From Duganella sp. CF458 (lineage in GTDB: Bacteria > Pseudomonadota > Gammaproteobacteria > Burkholderiales > Burkholderiaceae_D), in NCBI RefSeq assembly GCF_900113115.1, contig NZ_FOOF01000017.1, positions 62,001 through 126,000 on the forward strand: a stretch of 64,000 nt of DNA, read 5' to 3'. The position numbers and the translations under genes are program-made. Each line of letters starts with the position of its first letter. Within the stretch, counting starts at the first letter, position 1. The notes under the pieces are model-generated. The model saw only the letters and a list, made by a program, of their open reading frames with translations. It was not told where the DNA came from and made no database searches. Shown piece by piece: positions 50,478 through 59,435 of the stretch.

Positions 50478-51362
50478 TCACGGGCGCCTGATGCATTTCA
50501 AGGCGGCTGCAACATCCGGATAATGCAGCCGTACCTGCAACTCCGCCTTCAAGCGCCGGTTCGCCAGCCTGCGCGACTCCGACATGAAGGACAACAAAGT
50601 TGGCGCCACAGCCTGCGCCAATGCTGCGCGATCCAGGCGAGGGGGGCGCGGCAGGCCGAAATGATCGGCCACCATGTCGAAATAGTCCCCCATTTTAAGT
50701 TCCGTGTCATCCACTGCGTGATACACACGGTTACAAATTCCTTTGCGCAAGGCCGCCAAAACAACACGCGCCAGATCATCGGCATGGATATGGTTGGTGA
50801 AAACATCATCTTCCGCACGCAGGGCAGGCGTGCCCTGCTCCAGCCGCTTGAGCGGCAGGCGGTCTTGCGCATAGATACCGGGCACGCGCAGGATGGACAG
50901 CCGCCCCTGCGCGCGGCGCGCCCACGCCCGCAATACCTGCTCCGCGTCGACCCGCCGCAAGGCCCTGGCATTGCGCGGCGCGACGGGCTGGGTTTCGTCG
51001 GCCCACCGCCCGCCCAGGTCGCCATACACGCCGGTGGTGCTCACATAAACCACTTGCGCCCGGTCAGGTAAAATGGCGGTCACATTGCGGGTGCGCCGAT
51101 CCAGCACACCCTCGCCCGGCGGTGGAGCCAGGTGCACGATCTGGTGCGCCAGCCCGGCCAGGCGACGCAAAGACTCGGGCTGGTCCAGGTCGGCCAGCAG
51201 CGGCACGGCGCCCGCCGCACGCAATTCGGCAAAGCGCTCGCGCTGGCTGGTCACGGCAAATACGCGGTAATGCGCGCGCACCAACGGCAGCAAACGCATG
51301 CCGACATCGCCGCAACCAATGACCAGCAGGCGCGGCTTGTTGAATTTTTTACTGATTTCCAT
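50478..51362 (-). CDS. NAD(P)-dependent epimerase/dehydratase-like protein (extended SDR)
   Basis: A 294-residue Rossmann protein. The dinucleotide motif is VIGCGDVGMRLLP (GxGxxG), and VYVSTTGVYGDLGG carries the Ser/Thr and Tyr of the SDR active site, although the usual YxxxK Lys is not at the expected place (RRVDAEQVL follows). It resembles the YeeZ-type group. ATG 51362 is the family start; an open frame continues upstream but is the shadow of the divergent reductase gene. It is divergent from that gene by 12 nt. Confidence 0.82.
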   Translation of the reverse strand: MEISKKFNKPRLLVIGCGDVGMRLLPLVRAHYRVFAVTSQRERFAELRAAGAVPLLADLDQPESLRRLAGLAHQIVHLAPPPGEGVLDRRTRNVTAILPDRAQVVYVSTTGVYGDLGGRWADETQPVAPRNARALRRVDAEQVLRAWARRAQGRLSILRVPGIYAQDRLPLKRLEQGTPALRAEDDVFTNHIHADDLARVVLAALRKGICNRVYHAVDDTELKMGDYFDMVADHFGLPRPPRLDRAALAQAVAPTLLSFMSESRRLANRRLKAELQVRLHYPDVAAALKCIRRP

Positions 51363-51374
51363 ATTTAAGATTGT

Positions 51375-52400
51375 ATGTCTTTCCAAATTACTGTTCAGCC
51401 TAGCGGCCACCAATTCATCTGCGAAGACGACGAAACCGTGCTGGCCGCAGCCATGCGCGCCGGTGTCGGCCTGCCATATGGCTGCAAGAATGGCGCCTGC
51501 AGCTCCTGCAAAGGCAAGGTGGTGTCGGGCTCCGTCAGCCACAAGGCGCATCAGCGCCGCGCCTTGAGCGAGGAAGAAGAAGCCGCCGGCATGTCCCTGT
51601 TCTGCTGCGCGATTCCGCATTCCGACCTGGTGCTGCAAGCGCGCGAAGTAGTGGGCAGCGGCGAATTCCCGATCAAGAAAATGCCGACCCGCGTCAATTC
51701 GCTGGAAAAGATGGCGCCGGACGTGATCGTGCTGACGCTGCAACTGCCGGCCAACGAAACCTTCCAGTACAAGGCCGGACAATACATCGAGTTCCTGCTG
51801 CGCGACGGCAAGCGCCGCGCCTACTCGATTGCCACCGCACCGGAAGGCGGCGCGATCACCCTGCACATCCGCCACATGCCGGGCGGCCTGTTCACCGACC
51901 AGGTGTTCAGCACCATGAAGGAACGCGACATCCTGCGCTTCGAAGGCCCGCTGGGCACGTTCTTCGTGCGCGACGATTCCGACAAGCCGATGGTGCTGCT
52001 GGCATCCGGCACCGGCTTCGCGCCGATCAAGGCGATTGTCGAACACGAACGCGCCAGCGGCTCGAAACGCCCGATGACGTTGTATTGGGGCGGTCGCCGC
52101 CCGCAAGACCTGTACATGGACGCGCTGTGCCGCCAGTGGGCGCAAGAACTGCCGAACTTCACATACGTGCCGGTGGTTTCCGACGCCCTGCCGGAAGAAA
52201 ACTGGCGCGGCCGCACGGGATTCGTCCACCAGGCCGTGGTCGACGACCTGCCGGACATGTCGGGCTACCAGGTCTACGCCTGCGGCGCCCCGATCGTGGT
52301 CGAATCGGCCAAACGCGATTTCGTCAAGGAATGCAAGCTGCCGGAAGAAGAGTTCTTCGCAGACGCCTTCACTTCCGAAGCGGACCTCCAGCAACCTTAA
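51375..52400 (+). CDS. ascD: CDP-6-deoxy-delta-3,4-glucoseen reductase-like flavo-iron-sulfur reductase
   Basis: A 341-residue electron-transfer protein. It has an N-terminal plant-type 2Fe-2S ferredoxin (Cys37, Cys42, Cys45 and Cys77), a FAD domain (RRAYSIATAPEGG) and an NAD(P)H domain (VLLASGTGFAPIKAIVEHE; VYACGAPIVVESA). The annotation AscD is by similarity of layout; in most betaproteobacteria this gene is a stand-alone NAD(P)H reductase whose electron acceptor is not known. No deoxysugar genes are nearby. Confidence 0.88.
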   Translation: MSFQITVQPSGHQFICEDDETVLAAAMRAGVGLPYGCKNGACSSCKGKVVSGSVSHKAHQRRALSEEEEAAGMSLFCCAIPHSDLVLQAREVVGSGEFPIKKMPTRVNSLEKMAPDVIVLTLQLPANETFQYKAGQYIEFLLRDGKRRAYSIATAPEGGAITLHIRHMPGGLFTDQVFSTMKERDILRFEGPLGTFFVRDDSDKPMVLLASGTGFAPIKAIVEHERASGSKRPMTLYWGGRRPQDLYMDALCRQWAQELPNFTYVPVVSDALPEENWRGRTGFVHQAVVDDLPDMSGYQVYACGAPIVVESAKRDFVKECKLPEEEFFADAFTSEADLQQP

Positions 52401-52466
52401 GTCATCCCCCGCGCCGCGTGCCGTGGGGCGCGCAGCGCTCCACGGCCCTCCCAAGCACGCAAACGT

Positions 52467-53690
52467 ATGGCATCCAACGGCTTCTCCGTCCTCCGTCACC
52501 GCAACTTCGCTTTCTACCTGTCAGCCCGCCTGCTCGGCACCATCGCCGTGCAAATGCAGAACGTCGCCATCGGCTGGCAAGTCTATGCGCAGACCAAGAA
52601 CCTGTATTACCTCGGCATGATCGGACTGGCGCAATTCGCGCCCTTCCTGTTGCTGATCCTGTACGCCGGCCACGCCGCCGACCGCTACAACCGCCGCAAC
52701 ATCATCGCCACCTGCCTCGGCGCGCAACTGGTGTGCGGGCTGGCGCTGCTTGGCTACACGCACAGTGGTTTCAGCGCCGTATGGCCGATCTTCGCCGTGC
52801 TGGTGCTGTATGGTAGCGCTCGCGCTTTCATGAGTCCCGCCACGCAAGCGGTACTGGTGAACATGGTGCCCACCGAAGATTTCAGCCGCGCCGTGGCCCT
52901 CTCCAGCTCCACGTTCCAGGTCGCCGTGATTCTCGGCCCGACCTTGGGCGGCCTGCTCTACATCTACGGCCCCGCCACCGTGTACGCCGTCACCTCCCTC
53001 ATGCTGCTGTCGGCCGTGGTGCTGATGACGCTCACGCGACCTGCCCCGCAAGCGACGCGCAAGGAGCCGGCCACTTGGCACAGCGTACTGGAAGGCTTGC
53101 GCTTCGTCTGGTCGCGGCCCATCATGCTGGGCGCGATTTCGCTCGACCTGTTCGCCGTGCTGTTCGGCGGCGTGACCGCGCTGCTGCCCGCGCTGGCACA
53201 CGACGTGCTGCACGTCGGCCCCACCGGATTGGGCCTGCTGCGCACCGCGCCTGGCGCCGGCGCCGCGATCACCTCCATTGCGTTGGCGTTCTGGCCGATC
53301 ACCCGCCGCGTCGGCGCCTGGATGTTCGGCGGCGTCGCGGTCTTCGGCGTTTGCACCGTCATCGTGGGCTTCACCGACAGCTTTGTCATTGCGTTGGCAT
53401 GCCTGCTGGTGCTCGGCGCAGGCGACATGATCAGCGTGTATGTGCGCCACCTGCTGGTGCAATTTGAAACGCCCGATGAAATCCGCGGCCGCGTCAGCGC
53501 CGTGAATGCCGTCTTCATCGGCGCCTCCAACGAACTCGGTGAATTCGAATCCGGCGTTACCGCTGGTTGGCTGGGCCTTACGCGCGCCGTGATCTTCGGC
53601 GGCGTCGCCACGCTCGCAGTGACGGGCATCTGGGCCTGGCGCTTCCCTATCCTGTCGCGCATGGACCGCTTCCCACACCACGGCAAGTAG
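52467..53690 (+). CDS. MFS transporter, EntS/enterobactin-exporter-like
   Basis: A 407-residue 12-helix transporter of the MFS_3 type: N-terminal FSVLRHRNFAFYLSARLLGTI, the MFS loop GHAADRYNRRNIIAT, and a central domain break before SRPIMLGAISLDLFAVLFGG. The family includes siderophore and drug exporters, but no siderophore genes are nearby. It is the first of a plus-strand pair with the DUF1345 gene 13 nt downstream. Confidence 0.87.
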   Translation: MASNGFSVLRHRNFAFYLSARLLGTIAVQMQNVAIGWQVYAQTKNLYYLGMIGLAQFAPFLLLILYAGHAADRYNRRNIIATCLGAQLVCGLALLGYTHSGFSAVWPIFAVLVLYGSARAFMSPATQAVLVNMVPTEDFSRAVALSSSTFQVAVILGPTLGGLLYIYGPATVYAVTSLMLLSAVVLMTLTRPAPQATRKEPATWHSVLEGLRFVWSRPIMLGAISLDLFAVLFGGVTALLPALAHDVLHVGPTGLGLLRTAPGAGAAITSIALAFWPITRRVGAWMFGGVAVFGVCTVIVGFTDSFVIALACLLVLGAGDMISVYVRHLLVQFETPDEIRGRVSAVNAVFIGASNELGEFESGVTAGWLGLTRAVIFGGVATLAVTGIWAWRFPILSRMDRFPHHGK

Positions 53691-53703
53691 TAAGATTGGC
53701 GGC

Positions 53704-54354
53704 ATGAGCTACCACATCGTCCGCAGCCGTCCCCACTTGAGCGCCGCCATCGTGGCCGGCGCGCTAGCCGGCATGGTCCTTCCTTCACACTGGAAGCCGC
53801 TGGTGCGCATGCTGTCCGCATGGGACATTGCCGTCTGGATGTACCTGATCACCGTGGGCTGGATGATGATGCGCGCCGACCACCGCGAAGTGAAACGCAT
53901 CGCCGCCAAGCAGGACGAACGCGCTGCGACCATCCTCGCCAGCCTGGTGGTTGCCACGGTCGCCAGCATGATCGCCATCAGCAGCGAACTGGCCAGCCTG
54001 CGCGACATGCCCGCCAGCGAACGCGGGCTGCATTATGCCTTCGTGGTGGCGACGCTGGTGGGCTCCTGGTTCTTGGTCGGCACGCTGTTCTGCTTCCATT
54101 ACGCGCACCTGTACTACAACGCGCGCGGCCACCAGCGCCCGCTGTCCTTCCCCGGCGGCGAGACCCAGCCGGATTACTGGGACTTCCTCTATTTCTCGTT
54201 CACGATTGCGGTTGCCGCCCAGACTTCGGACGTGTCGGTGCAATCGCCCACCATGCGCAAGCTTGTGCTCGGCCAGTCTGTGCTGAGCTTCTTCTTCAAT
54301 CTTCTTATCCTGGGTTTATTTGTGAATATGGCGGCTTCGCTATTAAATTCCTGA
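53704..54354 (+). CDS. DUF1345 inner-membrane protein
   Basis: A 216-residue membrane protein with five to six hydrophobic segments and the DUF1345 signature near the end (YWDFLYFSFTIAVAAQTSDVSVQSPTMRK, split by short loops). Function of the family is unknown. It follows the MFS gene by 13 nt and is probably cotranscribed. Confidence 0.87.
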   Translation: MSYHIVRSRPHLSAAIVAGALAGMVLPSHWKPLVRMLSAWDIAVWMYLITVGWMMMRADHREVKRIAAKQDERAATILASLVVATVASMIAISSELASLRDMPASERGLHYAFVVATLVGSWFLVGTLFCFHYAHLYYNARGHQRPLSFPGGETQPDYWDFLYFSFTIAVAAQTSDVSVQSPTMRKLVLGQSVLSFFFNLLILGLFVNMAASLLNS

Positions 54355-54377
54355 ACGATCGGCGAGGAGACTCCGTT

Positions 54378-55010
54378 ATGAGCAAACCAAAACAGCATCG
54401 CAAGAAGCCACGCGGCCTAACGGGTCCAATCAAATTCGCGGATGGCAGAGTCGAACGTGAATTCGTGCAGTTTCCAGATTCGAAGCCTGAGATTGAAGCG
54501 CTGATTGCCAAACTGTTTTGCACGGAGAGCCCCAGTTCCAACGTTCAATTTCGCCGTTATGGATTTCTCGATCATTTGACGCCCATGTCCGAGAACAGCA
54601 TTGACTTCGTTGTTCAAACGAAGCATGGCGAACGTTGGTTGGAGCTCGCTGAATTTGCACCACTCGATCAGTTTGGCGGAAAGTACGAAGAAGTTCCCAA
54701 TCAGTGGTCAAGTCAAACTATGAAAGACCTCTTTATTAGACTGGTCAAGCAGAAAAACGCGAAAGAATACGGCGACGGTGTCATTCTACTGATCTATAAG
54801 ACTCATGACACGCTCTTCGTGCCCCCACCCGTTCAACGCATGATTCGCGCAGAGCTCTCGACCACTCAGATCAATCTGGAATCAATCTATTACCTTTCCC
54901 CTCACAGCGGGTCCAGTTCAACAGTCTGGGAGATTTGGCCGGGAAATGCAGACACCATCCAGGAGTCAGGCATAGGGCCGAATGTGTTTGTCGGCCTACC
55001 TAAACCTTAG
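54378..55010 (+). CDS. Hypothetical protein in a low-GC patch
   Basis: A 210-residue soluble protein (MSKPKQHRKKPRGLTGPIKF; FRRYGFLDHLTPMSENSIDF; VVQTKHGERWLELAEFAPL; ILLIYKTHDTLFVPPPVQRM). The middle reads like an alternating beta/alpha nuclease-like core (IDFVVQTKHGERWLELAEF, then GVILLIYKTH), but no catalytic set was confirmed. GAGGAG eight bases upstream supports ATG 54378. Base composition is clearly less GC-rich than the neighbouring genes, so it may have been acquired. Function unknown. Confidence 0.7.
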   Translation: MSKPKQHRKKPRGLTGPIKFADGRVEREFVQFPDSKPEIEALIAKLFCTESPSSNVQFRRYGFLDHLTPMSENSIDFVVQTKHGERWLELAEFAPLDQFGGKYEEVPNQWSSQTMKDLFIRLVKQKNAKEYGDGVILLIYKTHDTLFVPPPVQRMIRAELSTTQINLESIYYLSPHSGSSSTVWEIWPGNADTIQESGIGPNVFVGLPKP

Positions 55011-55127
55011 AGCATTGTCTATCACTGAGCCGCTCATAATTAACGCAACTTAAGGATCTCCTCAGCAAAATGGGAGTAAGATGAAATCGCGTGGCAACAC
55101 GTTTTGGTTAACAAACGGGAGCAGCAT

Positions 55128-55484
55128 ATGCAAATCAGTGTGAACACCGACAAAACCATCGAACGTACAGCAGGCCTGGAAGACCATGTGAAGGAAGTGG
55201 TCAAGACTGCACTCCACCGGTTCGGCGAGCACATCGGACGCGTCGACGTCCACCTCAGCGAAGGCAATGCAAAGAAATCCTCCGACGGCGATATCCGCTG
55301 CATGATCGAGGCGCGCGTCAACGGCTACCAGCCGATTGCCGTCACCGACCACGACGCAACCTTGCACCAATCCATCAACGGCGCAGCAGACAAGCTGCAA
55401 CGGGCTATCGAAAGCGCATTGGGCCGCCTGAACGATAGCAAACGCCACACCTCGCAGCCCAACTTCGAAGAGGCTGAGGAATAA
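55128..55484 (+). CDS. HPF/RaiA-family ribosome-associated protein
   Basis: A 118-residue protein with the beta-alpha-beta-beta-beta-alpha pattern of ribosome hibernation factors (MQISVNTDKTIERTAGLEDH; RVDVHLSEGNAKKSSDGDIR; CMIEARVNGYQPIAVTDHDAT; GAADKLQRAIESALGRLND). It probably binds the 30S decoding region in stress or starvation. ATG 55128 follows CGGGAG. Confidence 0.85.
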   Translation: MQISVNTDKTIERTAGLEDHVKEVVKTALHRFGEHIGRVDVHLSEGNAKKSSDGDIRCMIEARVNGYQPIAVTDHDATLHQSINGAADKLQRAIESALGRLNDSKRHTSQPNFEEAEE

Positions 55485-55487
55485 TCC

Positions 55488-56261
55488 TTAGCCCGCGGCG
55501 GCCAGGCCTTTCAGGTATCGGATACCTTGCAAGGCACGGCTGCCGTACCAGGACATCATTTCCCCATCGACCAACTGCACCGGCTTGCCGATCTGGCGCT
55601 CCAGCGCGTCCACATGTTCTTCGGTAAAACGGTAAGGCTCGGACGACAGCAGCACCTGGTCCACCTCCTGCACCAGCGCATCGCTCCATTGGAAGCTCGG
55701 ATAGCGCACATCGCCGATCTGGGGAATCGACCAGCCGATCAATGCCAGCATGCGGGCGATATAAGTGTCGCGCGACACCGTCATCCATGGATCTTTCCAG
55801 ATGCAGTACAACACGCGCTGCGGACGGCCCGTCCCTACCTGCGCCAACTCGCGTTCAAACTCGCTGCACCACGCGTTTGCGCGTTCCTGCGCGCAGAACA
55901 CGCCGCCCATCAACTGCACCAGCGCCAGGTTATCGCGCGGCTCGATCGGATGCGTGACCACGATATTCGGCACAAACTCCGCCAGCTTGTCGACGGTAGG
56001 TTTTTCATTCTCGTCGATGTTCACCACCAGGTGGGTCGGCGCCAGCTTGCGGATCTTCTCGATGTTGACGTCCTTGGTACCGCCCACCTTCGGGATATCG
56101 CGCACCACGTCCGCCGGGTGAATGCAAAAGCCGGTACGGCCCACCAGTTGCTGCGCCAGGCCCAGGTCGCAAAGAAGCTCGGTAATCGAAGGCACCAGCG
56201 AAACGATGCGCGCGTTGGAAGCGGCCGCATGTTGCTGGCCAAGGATGTCGGTAAAAGTCAT
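55488..56261 (-). CDS. BtuF/TroA-type periplasmic-binding-fold protein lacking a signal peptide
   Basis: A 257-residue helical-backbone binding protein, as in vitamin B12 and ferric-siderophore ABC systems: RIVSLVPSITELLCDLGLAQ, then VGRTGFCIHPADVVRDIPKVGG, and KLAPTHLVVN. Unlike transport-linked BtuF it starts MTFTDILGQQH with no signal peptide, and no ABC permease or ATPase gene is adjacent. It may be a cytosolic sensor of a cobalamin-like ligand, or the annotated start may miss an export signal. It ends 4 nt from the RaiA/HPF-like gene. Confidence 0.8.
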   Translation of the reverse strand: MTFTDILGQQHAAASNARIVSLVPSITELLCDLGLAQQLVGRTGFCIHPADVVRDIPKVGGTKDVNIEKIRKLAPTHLVVNIDENEKPTVDKLAEFVPNIVVTHPIEPRDNLALVQLMGGVFCAQERANAWCSEFERELAQVGTGRPQRVLYCIWKDPWMTVSRDTYIARMLALIGWSIPQIGDVRYPSFQWSDALVQEVDQVLLSSEPYRFTEEHVDALERQIGKPVQLVDGEMMSWYGSRALQGIRYLKGLAAAG

Positions 56262-56327
56262 AGGCGATATTGAACCACACTTAGGCTATCATTAACACCT
56301 GTTGATACCGTAGTAAGAAAGTTCATC

Positions 56328-57302
56328 TTGAAACCGATTGGCACCTTCGGCGCATCCGCGTACCAGATCCAGGCCCTGCAACTATTCCGCGGCGCCGACA
56401 GCCTGCGCATAGCACCGTTGCTGAAAGACTGCCCGATCGTGCGCGTCGAGCAAGGCGAAGTGCTCGCAGACCCGCAACGCGCCCGCTTGTACATTGTGCT
56501 GCGCGGCGCCTTATCGGTAGCGGCGGATATGAGCACCGGCATGTCCGACGGCACCACCATCAGCAAGGTGCTGCCTGGTGAAAGCGTCGGCGAACAGGCC
56601 GTGCTCGACGAAGAAGCCAACCAGGCCACGATGACCGCGCTCGAGCAAAGCGAATTGCTGGTGATCGAAGCCGAACTGGCATGGGAACTGATTGACGCCG
56701 CCAACGGCGTTGCCCGCAACTTGCTGCGCATGCTGTCGTTCCGCATCCGCGCCGCCAATGCGCAATTGCGGCGCCGGCAAAAGCTTGGCGAGTTCTATCG
56801 CCAGCTATCGATGGTGGACGGCCTGACCGGCCTGTACAACCGCGCCTGGCTGAACGACTTCCTGCCGCAACTGGTCGCCAGCGCCCAGGCCACCGGCCAG
56901 CCGCTGTCGCTGATCATGCTCGACATCGACCACTTCAAGAAATTCAACGACAGCCACGGCCACCTGCAAGGCGACGAAGCCCTGCGCACCGCCGCCCAAG
57001 TGCTGACCGGCGCCCTGCGGCCGACCGACTTCGCGGTTCGCTACGGCGGCGAAGAAATGATGGTGGTCCTGCCCGACACCAAGGTACAAGTGGCCGAAGC
57101 GGTCGCCAGCCGCCTGTGCCAGCGCATGCGCGAAGCGGTCGTCCTCAGCGACATGCGCCAGCCCCTGCCCCACATCACCAGCTCCTTCGGCGTCGCCGCC
57201 TTAGGCCCGGCCCAAGACGAAACCGCCCTCATCGCCGCCGCCGACGCAGCCCTCTACCGCGCCAAGGAAACCGGCCGCAACCGCGTAGAAGTCGCAAAAT
57301 GA
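56328..57302 (+). CDS. Diguanylate cyclase with N-terminal cyclic-nucleotide-binding-like domain
   Basis: A 324-residue soluble signalling protein. Residues 15-130 resemble a cNMP-binding (CRP-like) fold (ARLYIVLRGALSVAADMSTG; VLPGESVGEQAVLDEEANQA). Residues 155-320 are a GGDEF domain with DGLTGLYNRAWL, MLDIDHFKKFNDSHGH, the active-site RYGGEEM, and an RPTD I-site five residues before it, so product inhibition by c-di-GMP is likely. Translation starts at TTG 56328. A perfect 36-bp inverted repeat begins at its stop. Confidence 0.9.
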   Translation: MKPIGTFGASAYQIQALQLFRGADSLRIAPLLKDCPIVRVEQGEVLADPQRARLYIVLRGALSVAADMSTGMSDGTTISKVLPGESVGEQAVLDEEANQATMTALEQSELLVIEAELAWELIDAANGVARNLLRMLSFRIRAANAQLRRRQKLGEFYRQLSMVDGLTGLYNRAWLNDFLPQLVASAQATGQPLSLIMLDIDHFKKFNDSHGHLQGDEALRTAAQVLTGALRPTDFAVRYGGEEMMVVLPDTKVQVAEAVASRLCQRMREAVVLSDMRQPLPHITSSFGVAALGPAQDETALIAAADAALYRAKETGRNRVEVAK

Positions 57303-57376
57303 AAGTCGGGGTCAGCTCTGGCAATCGGACATTTGCCTACGGCAAATGTCCGATTGCCAGAGCTGACCCCGACTTT
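57302..57376. repeat. Perfect 36-bp inverted repeat with a 3-nt loop
   Basis: The left arm (57302-57337, starting AAAGTCGGGGTCAGCTCTGG) and the right arm (57341-57376, ending CCAGAGCTGACCCCGACTTT) are exact reverse complements around a 3-nt TAC loop. A T-run follows on the plus strand. It fills the whole gap between two convergent genes and can work as a bidirectional terminator. Its length and perfection exceed what a simple terminator needs. Confidence 0.95.
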
Positions 57377-57378
57377 TT

Positions 57379-57939
57379 TTATGCTACCTTGCCGCTTTGG
57401 GCTTCGTCGGTGCTTGAGGCCTGCCGTTGATTGGACGCAAAAGCATCCAGGCCTTTCTGCACCAGCTCGTAGGTCTTGTCGATATTGGTGGCAATGTCGC
57501 CGCCCAGTACCTTCAAGCCTTTCAGGATGTCGCGCGCTTCCTTGAAGCCCTTTTCGATGCCGCCCTTGATCGTGTCCATGAAGCTATTCAAGGCGTCGTC
57601 GCCCTCCAGCTCGGAATGCTGTTGCTGGAATGCGCTGAAGAAGGCGGTCGATAGCGATACAATGCGCCCCGCCGTGCCTTCCGGCGAATTGTCCTGGCCG
57701 CTGGCGTTCTGGATCGCATCCGGCCCGAAATCGGCCTGAAGCTGCTCGTTGATCGAGGTGATGGCCGATTTGTAGACCAGCGCCAGCGGGTCGTTTTCGG
57801 AATTCAGCGACACCGAGGCCGATTCTTGCAGGATCGACACGTTCAGCTGCATCTTGGCGCGGGTGGACGCCGAAATGGCCGTGTCGTTGCTCGCGGTGGC
57901 GGGCGTGGCACGGGTATTGACGGAAATGGAATTTGACAC
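57379..57939 (-). CDS. DUF5610 protein
   Basis: A 186-residue protein matching the DUF5610 pattern (LNSENDPLALVYKSAITSIN; GRIVSLSTAFFSAFQQQHSE; FMDTIKGGIEKGFKEARDIL). It starts with a Ser/Thr/Asn/Ala-rich stretch (MSNSISVNTRATPATASND). GTG 57939 lies behind AAGGAGG; it has no signal peptide. Members are of unknown function. It is divergent from sbcB. Confidence 0.8.
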   Translation of the reverse strand: MSNSISVNTRATPATASNDTAISASTRAKMQLNVSILQESASVSLNSENDPLALVYKSAITSINEQLQADFGPDAIQNASGQDNSPEGTAGRIVSLSTAFFSAFQQQHSELEGDDALNSFMDTIKGGIEKGFKEARDILKGLKVLGGDIATNIDKTYELVQKGLDAFASNQRQASSTDEAQSGKVA

Positions 57940-57989
57940 AACAGTCCTCCTTGCCTCAGCATTCGATAACGAGAACCAACATTTGCACC

Positions 57990-59435
57990 ATGAGTAACCA
58001 TACCTTCCTGTGGCATGACTACGAAACCTTCGGCGCCGTGCCACGCCGTGATCGCCCCGCCCAGTTTGCCGCTATCCGTACCGACGCTGAGCTGAACGAA
58101 ATCGGCGAGCCGATCATGTTGTTCTGCCAACCTGCCAACGATTACCTGCCAGACCCGGTCGCCTGCCTGATTACCGGTATTACCCCGCAGCAAGCTTTGC
58201 AGCAGGGTGTGCCGGAGCATCAGTTCGCGGCAACTGTCGAGAAGGCCTTTTCGGAGCCTGGCACCATAGGCGTAGGCTACAACACTATCCGTTTTGACGA
58301 TGAAGTGACGCGCTTCTTGTTTTGGCGTAACTTGATCGATCCATATGCCCGCGAATGGCAAAACCAGTGCGGGCGCTGGGATTTGCTGGATGTGGTGCGG
58401 ATGACCTATGCGTTGCGCCCCGAGGGTATTGAGTGGCCTCTTAATGATAGCGGTAAACCGAGCTTCAAGCTTGAGCATTTGACCAAGGCCAACGGCCTGG
58501 TGCACGAGGCGGCGCACGATGCGCTGTCGGACGTGCGTGCCACCATCGCCCTGGCCCGCCTGATCCGTCAGAAGCATCCGAAATTGTTCGATTTCTGCCT
58601 GGCCCTGCACAAGAAAGACCGCGTCGCCGAGGAGATCGGCCTGCACCTGGCGCGCGAGCTGCGCCAGCCCTTCCTGCACGTGTCGGGCATGTTCCCGGCG
58701 GAGCGCGGCTGCCTGGCGCTGGTCTGGCCGCTGGCGCCACATCCGTCCAACAAGAACGAGTTGTTGGTGTGGGATTGCGCGCATGACCCGCAGGAGCTGT
58801 TCGCGCTGGATGCGGAGACGATCCGCACCCGCATGTTCACCCGCGCTGACGCCATGCCGGAAGGGATGACGCGCTTGCCGATCAAGAGCATCCACCTGAA
58901 CAAGTCGCCGATGCTGGTGTCGAACCTGAAGACGCTGCGGCCGGAAATGGCGGAGCGCTGGGGCTTGGACCTGGAGACTGCACGCGGCAATGCGGCGCGC
59001 GCGGCGGCGGGGCCGGATATGTCGGCGACCTGGGACCAGGTGTTCTGGCGTCCAGTCGCTGAACCGGCGGACGTGGATGAGGATTTGTACGGCGGCTTTG
59101 TCAGCAATGGCGATAAGCGTTTGCTGGAGTCCTTGCGGCGCGAGCATCCGGCCAAGCTGGCGTCGGCGTCGCCGCACTTCCAGGATGACCGCCTGGGTGA
59201 GCTGCTGTTCCGCTATCGCGCGCGCAACTTCCCGCAGACGTTGTCAGAGGAGGAGCATGAGCATTGGGAGCAGCATCGCGCGGCGCGCTTGTTTGAGGGC
59301 GCCGGCGGGGCACGGACTGTCGATGAGTTGTTCTCGGAGCTGGATCGCCTGGGGGCGGAGACCGATGAGCGGGGGCAGGAGGTGCTGGCTGCCCTGTATG
59401 ACTACGTGGAGATGATCGCGCCTGAGCGCTACTGA
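57990..59435 (+). CDS. sbcB: Exodeoxyribonuclease I
   Basis: A 481-residue 3'-5' single-strand exonuclease. The DEDD motif I is FLWHDYETFG (Asp10, Glu12), motif II lies in GVGYNTIRFDDEVTRF, and the third is VHEAAHDALSDVRATI. The SH3-like and C-terminal helical domains (LLFRYRARNFPQTLSEEE) are complete. It acts in recombination and mismatch repair. ATG 57990 is the family start. Confidence 0.96.
   Translation: MSNHTFLWHDYETFGAVPRRDRPAQFAAIRTDAELNEIGEPIMLFCQPANDYLPDPVACLITGITPQQALQQGVPEHQFAATVEKAFSEPGTIGVGYNTIRFDDEVTRFLFWRNLIDPYAREWQNQCGRWDLLDVVRMTYALRPEGIEWPLNDSGKPSFKLEHLTKANGLVHEAAHDALSDVRATIALARLIRQKHPKLFDFCLALHKKDRVAEEIGLHLARELRQPFLHVSGMFPAERGCLALVWPLAPHPSNKNELLVWDCAHDPQELFALDAETIRTRMFTRADAMPEGMTRLPIKSIHLNKSPMLVSNLKTLRPEMAERWGLDLETARGNAARAAAGPDMSATWDQVFWRPVAEPADVDEDLYGGFVSNGDKRLLESLRREHPAKLASASPHFQDDRLGELLFRYRARNFPQTLSEEEHEHWEQHRAARLFEGAGGARTVDELFSELDRLGAETDERGQEVLAALYDYVEMIAPERY

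Noticed and set aside
51363..52499. Upstream extension of the epimerase frame to a 673-residue protein
   Set aside because: The extra part is antisense to the 2Fe-2S/FAD reductase gene, and the Rossmann start with its GxGxxG motif fits ATG 51362.
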